DNA from: Belnapia sp.
Lineage (GTDB): Bacteria > Pseudomonadota > Alphaproteobacteria > Acetobacterales > Acetobacteraceae
Assembly (NCBI GenBank): GCA_028291445.1
Contig: JAQGIA010000147.1
Location: 1 to 7,143, forward strand
Direction: 5' to 3'
Length of the DNA: 7,143 bases
Part shown: in pieces, positions 1 through 4,592 of the stretch
Layout of the letters: each line of letters begins with the position of its first letter
Position numbering within the stretch: position 1 is the first letter of the stretch
Program-made: the position numbers and the translations under genes
Notes under the pieces: model-generated
The model's input: the letters and a program-made list of their open reading frames with translations, nothing else
Database searches by the model: none
Told to the model about the DNA's origin: nothing

Positions 1-872
1 CCACCGGCTGCCGGCTGCTGGCCGAGGGCTCGAACGGCCGCACCCAGCGCGGCCAGGGCCGGCTGCCGCTCGACCGCGTGCCCTATGTGGTGGACCAGGC
101 GCTGGCGGCGCTGGCCGATGTGCAGCATCTGGTGCTGGTGAATGCCAAGGAGCCGATCGGCTTCTTCGGCTATCCCGGCAAGCCCAGCCGGTTGCAGCCG
201 GCCGATGCCGCGCTGCACGTGCTGAGCCGGCTGGAGCAGGATGCCGAAGGCGCGCTGCGGGCGCTGGCCGATGAACTGGGTGCCCCGGCGGCGGCCATCG
301 CCTCCGCCGGCCCCCGGCCGGAAGCCCCGCGCGGTGCGCTGAGCCCCGAGGGCCTCGCCCGCGCCGTCGCCGCGCTGATGCCCGAGCATGCCATCATCGT
401 CGATGAATCGGTCACCTACGGCCGCGGCTTCTTCCCCGAGACGGTGGCGGCGCCGGCGCATGACTGGCTGCAGAATTGCGGCGGCGCCATCGGCTACGGC
501 ATCCCCGTGGCGATCGGCGCCGCGGTGGCCAGCCCCGGCCGCCGGGTCATCGCCCTCCAGGCGGATGGCAGCGCGATGTACACGGTGCAGGGCCTCTGGA
601 CCCAGGCGCGGGAGAAGCTGCCGGTGACCACGGTGCTGCTGTCCAACCGCAAGTACCAGATCCTGCTCGGCGAATACCGCAACGTCGGCGCCAATCCGGG
701 GCGGACGGCGCTCGACATGCTGGACCTCGGCAATCCCGATATCGGCTGGGTGAAGCTGGCGAACAGCCTGGGCGTGGAAGCGGCGCAGGCGACCACGCTG
801 GAGGCCTGCGGCGACCTGATGGCGCAGAGCTTCGCCCGGCCGGGACCCTTCCTGATCGAGCTGATGATCTAG
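1..872 (+). CDS. Thiamine-diphosphate-dependent enzyme, acetolactate synthase large subunit-like (5' partial)
   Basis: The reading frame is open from base 3, so the gene starts outside the window. The 289 visible residues are the C-terminal half of a protein that in this superfamily is usually 500-570 aa. They cover the end of the central domain and the whole pyrophosphate-binding domain. The ThDP/Mg2+ motif is visible: QADGSAM (Asp codon 564-566) is followed 27 residues later by the Asn of LLSNRKY (645-647). The glycine-rich stretch NCGGAIGYGIPVAIGAA lies just before it. The first motif residue is Ala rather than the usual Gly (ADG for GDG). Enzymes of this fold decarboxylate 2-oxoacids or join the product to a second carbonyl compound in the cytosol. 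The catalytic glutamate would lie in the missing N-terminal domain. It resembles the group often labelled acetolactate synthase large subunit or benzoylformate decarboxylase, but its substrate cannot be read from this part. The GTG at 78 is internal and is not the start. Confidence 0.85.
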   Translation, partial: TGCRLLAEGSNGRTQRGQGRLPLDRVPYVVDQALAALADVQHLVLVNAKEPIGFFGYPGKPSRLQPADAALHVLSRLEQDAEGALRALADELGAPAAAIASAGPRPEAPRGALSPEGLARAVAALMPEHAIIVDESVTYGRGFFPETVAAPAHDWLQNCGGAIGYGIPVAIGAAVASPGRRVIALQADGSAMYTVQGLWTQAREKLPVTTVLLSNRKYQILLGEYRNVGANPGRTALDMLDLGNPDIGWVKLANSLGVEAAQATTLEACGDLMAQSFARPGPFLIELMI

Positions 873-880
873 CGCGGATA

Positions 881-914
881 CCGCGCCGCGCCGGGGTGTC
901 CCGGCGCGGCGCGG
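881..914. terminator. Strong GC hairpin between convergent genes
   Basis: Bases 881-895 pair perfectly with 900-914, giving a 15-bp stem with a GTGT loop. It lies just after the stop of the thiamine-diphosphate enzyme and just past the stop of the small leftward gene. It could therefore act as a shared transcript end for both. There is no T-tract on either strand, so it is not a canonical intrinsic terminator; a Rho-assisted or 3'-stabilising role is equally possible. A second copy of the 3' arm follows at 925-938. Confidence 0.45.
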
Positions 915-948
915 CCAGCCTGCTCCGGCGCGGCGCGGCCAGCCTGCT
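901..948. repeat. 24-bp perfect tandem duplication
   Basis: Two identical 24-bp units, 901-924 and 925-948, lie directly head to tail. Each begins CCGGCGCGGCGCGG and ends CCAGCCTGCT. The second unit runs into the stop codon (CTA, 947-949) of the leftward small gene, and the first contains the 3' arm of the hairpin at 881-914. Either unit can supply the 3' arm for the 5' arm at 881-894. This looks like a slippage or unequal-exchange duplication in an intergenic spacer. Confidence 0.9.
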
Positions 949-1216
949 ACAGCGTGATGACCTCGAGCAGCCCGAGGGTCAGGACGACCACGCTGCCCCA
1001 GGCGAGCACCGCCATGCCGAGCGCCAGCCGCGGATTGTCCTGGTCCAGGATCCGCCGCAGCAGCCGTCCGCCGGTCCGCCGGCGGCGGCGTGGCGGTGCG
1101 GCGGTGCCGCGGCTCCAGTGGTCGCGGGCCTGCTGCCAGGTGGTCTGCCGCCCCAGGCCGGGGCGGGGGCCAGCGGCAGCCACCGCCGCCGATTGCCGTT
1201 CCGCGTAATCCTGCAT
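947..1216 (-). CDS. Small hypothetical protein with one C-terminal membrane helix
   Basis: This is a predicted protein of 89 aa that I do not recognise. Residues 1-40 are polar and Gln/Ala-rich. Residues 44-56 are strongly basic (RRRRR, then RLLRR). Residues 65-88 form one hydrophobic helix (LALGMAVLAWGSVVVLTLGLL) reaching almost to the C-terminus. The basic patch just before the helix predicts a cytoplasmic N-terminal part, so the protein would be tail-anchored in the inner membrane. I chose the ATG at 1216 because a GGTGAGG sequence lies just ahead of it. A TTG eight codons upstream (1240) keeps the frame open but has no better ribosome site. It is convergent with the thiamine-diphosphate enzyme and divergent from the transporter. 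All six frames are fairly open in this GC-rich stretch; the hydrophobic segment is the main support for a real gene. Confidence 0.5.
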   Translation of the reverse strand: MQDYAERQSAAVAAAGPRPGLGRQTTWQQARDHWSRGTAAPPRRRRRTGGRLLRRILDQDNPRLALGMAVLAWGSVVVLTLGLLEVITL

Positions 1217-1430
1217 CGCCTCACCGTTGCACCGTTTCAAGGCCGGACCTTGCCGCGCACCGGGTCCGTTGCGCTATTCACCCGACCGTGCATCGCGCAT
1301 CGGTGCAATTGCGCCGCCGGCCTATCCTGGGACGCGATGGCTCGGCTGCGGTGCGGTAGGCGCTGCCGGCCGGGCGTGGTTTGATCGGTGCCGGCTATAA
1401 TCGCCAGCGGCAATAAGGGGGAGGGACGGC
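1217..1430. promoter_or_regulatory. Divergent intergenic region upstream of the MFS transporter
   Basis: This 214-bp spacer lies between the small leftward gene and the transporter. A perfect TATAAT sits at 1396-1401, thirty bases before the transporter ATG, and would place transcription start near 1408. No convincing -35 box lies 16-18 bp upstream. TTGATC at 1381 is only 9 bp away, too close to pair with it. An imperfect palindrome, GGTGCAATTGCGCC (1302-1315, one mismatched pair), is the only other operator-like element seen. A strong purine-rich ribosome site (AAGGGGGAGGGA, 1415-1426) precedes the ATG at 1431. Confidence 0.35.
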
Positions 1431-2666
1431 ATGCCCGCAACGACCGGCGCGGCATCGCCGAGCATCGAGACCCGGGCCTCCTGGGTCATCGCCGTCACCG
1501 CCGTGGTGATCCTGTCGGTGTCCTTCGGCGCGCCGCTGCTGGTGGTGGTGGCGCTGCGGCCGATCGCCGAGGACCTTGGCGGCATCCGGTCCATCCCGGC
1601 GCTGGCCTCCTCGCTTGCCTATTTCGGCGCCGGCGCGGGGGGGATGCTGATGGGCTGGCTGGCCGGGCGGACCTCGACCCGGCTGGTCGCGCTGATCGGC
1701 GGCGCCATGGTGGGCTGCGGCCTGCTGCTGGCTTCGGGCGGGGCGGCCTGGCAGCTGGTGACGGGCTTCGGGCTGCTGGTCGGGCTATTCGGCAACGGCG
1801 CGCTCTTTCCGCCGATGATGACCTATGTCTCGCTGTGGTTCGACCGGCGGCGGGGTACCGCGCTGGCGCTGGTCTCCTCCGGCCAGTATGTCGCCGGCGC
1901 GCTGTGGCCTTCGATCTTCGAGCGGGCGATCGCCGCCTACGGTTGGCAGCGGGTCATGCTGGGCTACGGCTTCATCGCTGCCGCCATCATCCTGCCGCTG
2001 GCCGCGCTGGTGCTGCGGCCGGCGCCGAAGCCGCCGGCGGGCAGCGTGGCGGCGCCCGGGCCGGTGGCGGGGGCGAAGGTGCTCGGCCTGCCGTCCAACC
2101 TGGCGCTGGGGCTGCTGGCCTTCGCGTCCTTCCTGTGCTGCATCCCGATGGCCATGCCGGCGGCGCATCTGGTGGCCTTCTGCGGCGATATCGGCATCAC
2201 CGGCGCGCGCGGCGCGGCGATGCTGTCGGTGCTGCTGACCGCGGCCTTCGTCGCCCGGCAGTTCTGGGGCTGGGTCGCCGATCGCATCGGCGGGCTGAAC
2301 ACGGTGATCGCCGGCAACCTTTGCCAGGCGGTGGGGATGGCCGCCTTCCTGACCACCCAGGACGAGGCCGGGCTGTTCTTCATCGCCGCCGCCTTCGGGC
2401 TCGGCTTCAGCGGGATCGTGCCGGCCTATGTGCTGGCGGTGCGCGACCTGTTCCCGGCGGCCGAGGCGGCTTGGCGGGTGCCGGCGCTGCTGTTCCTCAG
2501 CCTGTCGGGCATGGCGGCGGGGGCTTGGCTGGCCGGGTTCCTCTACGACCGCTTCGGCAATTACGCGGTGGCCTGGGAGGTCGGCATCGCCTGCAACCTG
2601 GCGGCGCTGGCGCTGCTGGCCACGCTGGCGCTGCGCCGCCGGCCGGCCCTGCTGGCGGCGGCCTGA
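1431..2666 (+). CDS. Major facilitator superfamily transporter, monocarboxylate / oxalate-formate antiporter-like
   Basis: This is a 411-aa integral inner-membrane protein whose length and hydrophobicity fit 12 transmembrane helices in two six-helix halves. A Pro/Ala-rich cytoplasmic loop joins the halves at about residues 197-222. The loop 2-3 signature of the superfamily is present in reduced form (GWLAGRTSTR, residues 75-84). Its counterpart in loop 8-9 is better kept (GWVADRIGG, 280-288). WFDRRRGTALAL (136-147) and GQYVAGALWP (151-160) resemble the OFA/monocarboxylate branch, which moves small organic acids by proton symport or anion exchange. The substrate is not evident. The ATG at 1431 follows a strong ribosome site, and a TATAAT lies at 1396. 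The gene ends only 3 bp from the stop of the convergent repressor gene. The nearby thiamine-diphosphate enzyme might use a related 2-oxoacid or carboxylate, but the two are separated by an oppositely oriented gene, so this is only a guess. Confidence 0.88.
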   Translation: MPATTGAASPSIETRASWVIAVTAVVILSVSFGAPLLVVVALRPIAEDLGGIRSIPALASSLAYFGAGAGGMLMGWLAGRTSTRLVALIGGAMVGCGLLLASGGAAWQLVTGFGLLVGLFGNGALFPPMMTYVSLWFDRRRGTALALVSSGQYVAGALWPSIFERAIAAYGWQRVMLGYGFIAAAIILPLAALVLRPAPKPPAGSVAAPGPVAGAKVLGLPSNLALGLLAFASFLCCIPMAMPAAHLVAFCGDIGITGARGAAMLSVLLTAAFVARQFWGWVADRIGGLNTVIAGNLCQAVGMAAFLTTQDEAGLFFIAAAFGLGFSGIVPAYVLAVRDLFPAAEAAWRVPALLFLSLSGMAAGAWLAGFLYDRFGNYAVAWEVGIACNLAALALLATLALRRRPALLAAA

Positions 2667-2669
2667 CGG

Positions 2670-3320
2670 CTATTGGCTGCCCCATACGATGCGGTGCATC
2701 CAGGTGATCTCGGACAGGTCGAAGGCGTAGTCGGGATGCGCCGGGTTCAGGCTGCGCAGGTCGATCCGCCGGGCGGATTGGCGCTTCAGCTCCTTGGCCA
2801 TCACCTCGCCCTGCTGGGTGCGCACCACCACGCGGTCGCCGCGGCGGATGGGCGAGCCGGGTGAGACGATGACGATGTCGCCGTCGCGGAAGACCGGCTC
2901 CATGCTCTCGCCGCTGATCTCGAGCGCATAGGCATTGGGATCGCCGACCTCGGGCACCGAGATCTCGTCCCAGCTGCCGCCGACCGGATAGCCGCCATCG
3001 TCGAAGAAGCCGTCGCCGCCGGCCTGCGCCAGGCCGATCAGCGGGATGCGGCGGGGGGACGGGCCACGGCTGCCGCGCGGCAGGACGGCGGCCATGCCGG
3101 TGACCAGCGCAGCGAATTCGGCCATGCCGGTGCTGGTCGCGCCGAGGACCTTGGCGAGGCTTTCGGTGGAGGGCCAGCGGGCCCGGCCATCGGCGCCGAT
3201 GCGCTTCGAGGGGTTGAAGGCGGTCGCGTCCAGCCCGGCCTTGCGGGCAAGGCCCGAGGCGGACAGGCCGTTCTCCGCCGCCAGGGCGTCGAGCGCCCGC
3301 CAGATCTCGTCATGCGTCAC
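2670..3320 (-). CDS. Helix-turn-helix transcriptional repressor with S24 (LexA-like) self-cleavage domain
   Basis: This 216-aa protein has two domains. Residues 1-60 carry a Cro/CI-type helix-turn-helix (GLSASGLARKAGLDATAF, 18-35, followed by a basic SKR). Residues 92-216 are a peptidase S24 domain. All parts needed for RecA-stimulated self-cleavage are visible: Ala100-Gly101 in AQAGGDG as the scissile bond, Ser139 in SGESMEP as nucleophile, and Lys176 in GEVMAKELKR as general base. The Ser-Lys spacing (37) equals that of E. coli LexA (119/156). I chose the GTG at 3320 because AGGAG lies 6 bp upstream (3327-3331) and because homologues I remember begin with the T-H-D-E-I-W stretch. The frame is open to a GTG at 3392 but that part is a repeat-derived leader. 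It is divergent from the phage-like operon and likely controls it and itself. Close relatives also occur as ordinary chromosomal genes in alphaproteobacteria, so prophage ownership is inferred only from position. Confidence 0.88.
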   Translation of the reverse strand: MTHDEIWRALDALAAENGLSASGLARKAGLDATAFNPSKRIGADGRARWPSTESLAKVLGATSTGMAEFAALVTGMAAVLPRGSRGPSPRRIPLIGLAQAGGDGFFDDGGYPVGGSWDEISVPEVGDPNAYALEISGESMEPVFRDGDIVIVSPGSPIRRGDRVVVRTQQGEVMAKELKRQSARRIDLRSLNPAHPDYAFDLSEITWMHRIVWGSQ

Positions 3321-3335
3321 GGCCCGCTCCTGCCC

Positions 3336-3371
3336 GTAGCCCTGGCATCGCCGGTAGCCCTGGCATCGCCG
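3336..3371. repeat. 18-bp perfect tandem repeat in the repressor leader
   Basis: Two identical copies of GTAGCCCTGGCATCGCCG lie at 3336-3353 and 3354-3371. They sit 5 bp upstream of the Shine-Dalgarno sequence of the repressor. Being 18 bp long, the unit leaves all frames unchanged. Each copy ends in CATCGCCG, half of an inverted repeat. The repeat could provide paired binding half-sites or could be a neutral duplication. Confidence 0.9.
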
Positions 3372-3382
3372 GTTCGGCGATG
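3364..3382. promoter_or_regulatory. Inverted repeat, candidate repressor operator or leader hairpin
   Basis: CATCGCCG (3364-3371) is followed after GTT by its exact complement CGGCGATG (3375-3382). This dyad lies in the leader of the S24 repressor, 44 bp before its start codon. It fits an autoregulatory operator for a dimeric helix-turn-helix protein, or a short RNA hairpin. The left arm occurs a second time at 3346-3353 through the tandem repeat. No function is proven. Confidence 0.35.
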
Positions 3383-3408
3383 GGCTTGCCACATATGGGG
3401 TCGTTCAT

Positions 3409-3535
3409 GGGCATAACATCCTAGGTATTGAAGGCAAGATCAATAGGCGTATTTTCCTTTATATTCGCTTGCCGAACGATCGGATCGAGGCTTACGTTCC
3501 CGGAACGTTCTCTTGAGGCGAAAGGACAGCCCCCG
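3409..3535. promoter_or_regulatory. Divergent regulatory region between repressor and phage-like operon
   Basis: This is a locally AT-rich stretch (3411-3470 is about 37% G+C against roughly 70% around it), as expected for back-to-back promoters. For the rightward operon a loose promoter TTGCCG (3469-3474), 18-bp spacer, TACGTT (3493-3498) can be proposed, with its -10 overlapping the SOS box. No good promoter was found for the leftward repressor. The heptamer GCTTGCC occurs at 3467-3473 and 3384-3390, and its inner hexamer occurs inverted as GGCAAG at 3433-3438. These may be binding half-sites. An AAAGGAC ribosome site (3521-3527) precedes the ATG at 3536. Confidence 0.45.
3496..3510 (+). 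promoter_or_regulatory. LexA operator (alphaproteobacterial SOS box, GTTC-N7-GTTC)
   Basis: GTTC (3496-3499) and GTTC (3507-3510) are separated by exactly seven bases, matching the direct-repeat LexA operator known from alphaproteobacteria such as Rhodobacter and Caulobacter. It ends 25 bp before the ATG of the first phage-like gene, where bound LexA would block transcription. The same bases also form a perfect 15-bp palindrome, ACGTTCC-C-GGAACGT (3494-3508, read ACGTTCCCGGAACGT). Another dimeric repressor could therefore compete for the site. The match is by eye and no score was computed. Confidence 0.72.
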
Positions 3536-3967
3536 ATGACCAGCGCCACCCACGCCAGCCGCACCCCCGGCCGGACCGCCCATACCCGCGAGCAGCCTTT
3601 CCACACCGTGGAGGAAGCCTGGTTCTGGACCATGGCCGCACTCACCGCCCGGCGCGACGGCGCCCGCATCGTCTCCGGCGCCGGCCTGGTGACCCGGCCC
3701 TGCGAGCCGGATGATGTGGTGAAATGCCTGGACCGGCTGTACCGGCACCGCCGCATCGACCTCCAGCACGCCCGCATCATGCGGATCTGGGGCGAGCGCG
3801 GCACCGCCCCCGATGCCCGCCAGCCGGGCGAGGCCGGCGACTGGCGGCTGTGGCACGAGGCGATGACCCGGCTTGACTGGCCGCTGCGGGTGAAGGGCAT
3901 CATCAGCGGCCCCGTGCCGGCCGCTGGACCGGCCCAGATCCTGGCTTTTTCGGGAATCGGCGGATGA
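3536..3967 (+). CDS. Conserved-looking hypothetical protein, first gene of the SOS-box operon
   Basis: This is a 143-aa soluble protein with no signal peptide or membrane helix. I do not recognise a named domain. The core, residues 24-120, is compact and rich in Trp and Arg: EEAWFWTMAALTARRDGAR (26-44), a stretch with Cys56 and Cys64, then RIDLQHARIMRIWGERGTAP (73-92) and DWRLWHEAMTRLDWPLRVKG (102-121). These read like a mostly helical, basic, possibly nucleic-acid-binding fold. I have an impression of similar proteins in Rhodospirillales phage regions but cannot verify it. The ATG at 3536 has AAAGGAC about 8 bp upstream. The frame is open to a TTG at 3428, but that extension crosses the operator region. 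Its stop overlaps the next start (ATGA), so the two are translationally coupled. Expression is probably LexA-controlled. Confidence 0.75.
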   Translation: MTSATHASRTPGRTAHTREQPFHTVEEAWFWTMAALTARRDGARIVSGAGLVTRPCEPDDVVKCLDRLYRHRRIDLQHARIMRIWGERGTAPDARQPGEAGDWRLWHEAMTRLDWPLRVKGIISGPVPAAGPAQILAFSGIGG

Positions 3968-4425
3968 GCCGCCCGAGGCTGCCGCTGGCCCATAAAAGGC
4001 TCGCCGGAGCGGCGCACAGGCGGGCTGCCGACGCGGCGGGGCAGCAGGCCTATATCGTCTTTGGCGGCCAGGCGGACCAGCCCTGGCTGCGGCTGCTGCG
4101 GCCGGGCTTCCGGCATTGCTTCGCCGCCCTGGCGGATGCCGGCGGCTGGACCGTGCTGGACCCGCTGACCGGCCGGCTGGTGGTGGCACGGCTCGACCTG
4201 CCGCCAGCTTTCGACCTGCCGGGCTTCTACCGCCGGGCCGGGCTCGCGGTGCTCGGTCCCTATACCCCGACGGCGCCGGCCGCGCGCTGCCTGCCGCCGC
4301 TCGCGCCCTTCTCCTGCGTGGCGCTGTGCCGGGCCGTGCTGGGCGCCGCGGCACCCTTCGCGCTGACACCCTTTGGATTGTTCCGAATTTTAAATAAAAT
4401 GCCTATCATAGGAAATGTATCTTGA
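3964..4425 (+). CDS. Hypothetical protein, possible circularly permuted NlpC/P60-like (papain-fold) protein
   Basis: This 153-aa protein starts at an ATG overlapping the previous stop by 4 bp. An N-terminal basic segment is followed by QQAYIVFGGQ (27-36), FRHCFAAL (49-56, His51), WTVLDPLTG (62-70), then PFSCVALCRAVLG (115-127, Cys118) and LTPFGLFRIL (134-143). A His near the N-terminus, a Cys at the start of a later helix, then LG and a TP..L motif is the order seen in circularly permuted NlpC/P60-like proteins. That assignment is a pattern impression, not a database match. Such a protein might be a cell-wall or acyl hydrolase, or an inactive relative. The last 16-20 residues (ILNKMPIIGNVS at the end) use AT-rich codons quite unlike the rest, because the gene runs into an AT-rich regulatory island. 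No signal peptide is evident. Confidence 0.72.
   Translation: MSRPRLPLAHKRLAGAAHRRAADAAGQQAYIVFGGQADQPWLRLLRPGFRHCFAALADAGGWTVLDPLTGRLVVARLDLPPAFDLPGFYRRAGLAVLGPYTPTAPAARCLPPLAPFSCVALCRAVLGAAAPFALTPFGLFRILNKMPIIGNVS
4373..4400 (+). promoter_or_regulatory. Promoter-like sequence in AT-rich island
   Basis: TTGGAT (4373-4378) and TAAAAT (4395-4400) are separated by 16 bp. They lie in the AT-richest stretch of the window (4371-4450 is 35% G+C) and overlap the 3' end of the preceding gene. Transcription would begin near 4407. A perfect short dyad, CCTAT-C-ATAGG (4402-4412), sits at that start point and could be an operator. The product could be the head-gene mRNA or a short RNA ending at the downstream terminators. 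Confidence 0.4.
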
Positions 4426-4457
4426 CCGCTGAAGAAAAGAAGCGCTAAGTCACTCCT

Positions 4458-4488
4458 GTCAACGGGTGATCTGCGCCCGTTGGCCTTT
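4458..4488 (+). terminator. Terminator-like hairpin with weak T-tract
   Basis: Bases 4458-4467 pair with 4475-4484 in a 10-bp stem (core CAACGGG with CCCGTTG, two G-U pairs) around a 7-base loop. CTTTCT follows. It lies 33 bp after the stop of the preceding gene and just before a stronger hairpin. It may be the first of two tandem terminators or part of a structured RNA leader. Confidence 0.45.
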
Positions 4489-4506
4489 CTCCGATCCCCC
4501 CGACTG

Positions 4507-4552
4507 CCGCGGGCCCGGTCCTCACGACGAGGGCCGGGCCCGTGGGCTTTTT
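4507..4552 (+). terminator. Rho-independent terminator
   Basis: Bases 4507-4523 pair with 4529-4545 through 17 pairs, mainly G-C with two G-U, around the loop ACGAC. The stem is followed by GGC and five T residues (4548-4552). This is the best intrinsic terminator in the window. It separates the coupled small genes from the head genes. GGGCCCCGG (4553-4561) just after the T-tract could pair with the 3' arm CCGGGCCC (4534-4541) if one base is bulged, giving an alternative, antiterminator-like fold. Confidence 0.75.
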
Positions 4553-4592
4553 GGGCCCCGGTCGGTCAACTCCATACCCCGAGGTGACGCGC

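Larger units (their letters stand above)
3310..3408 (-). other. Possible 32-codon leader ORF overlapping the repressor start
   Basis: On the minus strand an ATG at 3408 opens a 32-codon frame. It ends with a TGA at 3310-3312, 8 bp inside the repressor coding sequence; the overlap with the repressor GTG spans 3310-3320. The peptide contains a perfect hexamer duplication, PAMPGLPAMPGL, made by the 18-bp tandem repeat. Ribosomes finishing here would stop beside the repressor start, so translational coupling is possible. The ribosome site before the ATG is poor, and the frame may be fortuitous. I do not claim it as a gene. Confidence 0.25.

Noticed and set aside
476..1384. 302-codon plus-strand frame across the end of the thiamine-diphosphate enzyme and the spacer
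   Set aside because: Arg/Gly/Pro-rich, no domain features, and it runs through the hairpin and tandem repeat.
1381..1401. TTGATC plus TATAAT as a complete promoter
   Set aside because: The spacer is only 9 bp, too short for sigma-70. Only the TATAAT is retained as a hint.
1388..2707. 439-codon plus-strand frame overlapping the transporter gene
   Set aside because: It is Gly/Arg/Ala-rich and out of frame with a well-formed 12-helix transporter; it is a codon-bias shadow.
3321..3392. N-terminal extension of the repressor to a GTG at 3392 (240 aa)
   Set aside because: The extra residues come from the 18-bp tandem repeat (RRCQGY twice), and a well-placed AGGAG precedes the GTG at 3320.
3440..4369. 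Long minus-strand open frame opposite the two coupled small genes
   Set aside because: The translation is Arg/Pro/Ala low-complexity and crosses the SOS box region. The plus-strand genes have ribosome sites and an ATGA coupling.
4415..4432. Tiny ORF with AGGAA before an ATG (MYLDR)
   Set aside because: Five codons only; it overlaps the end of the 153-aa gene. Nothing supports expression.
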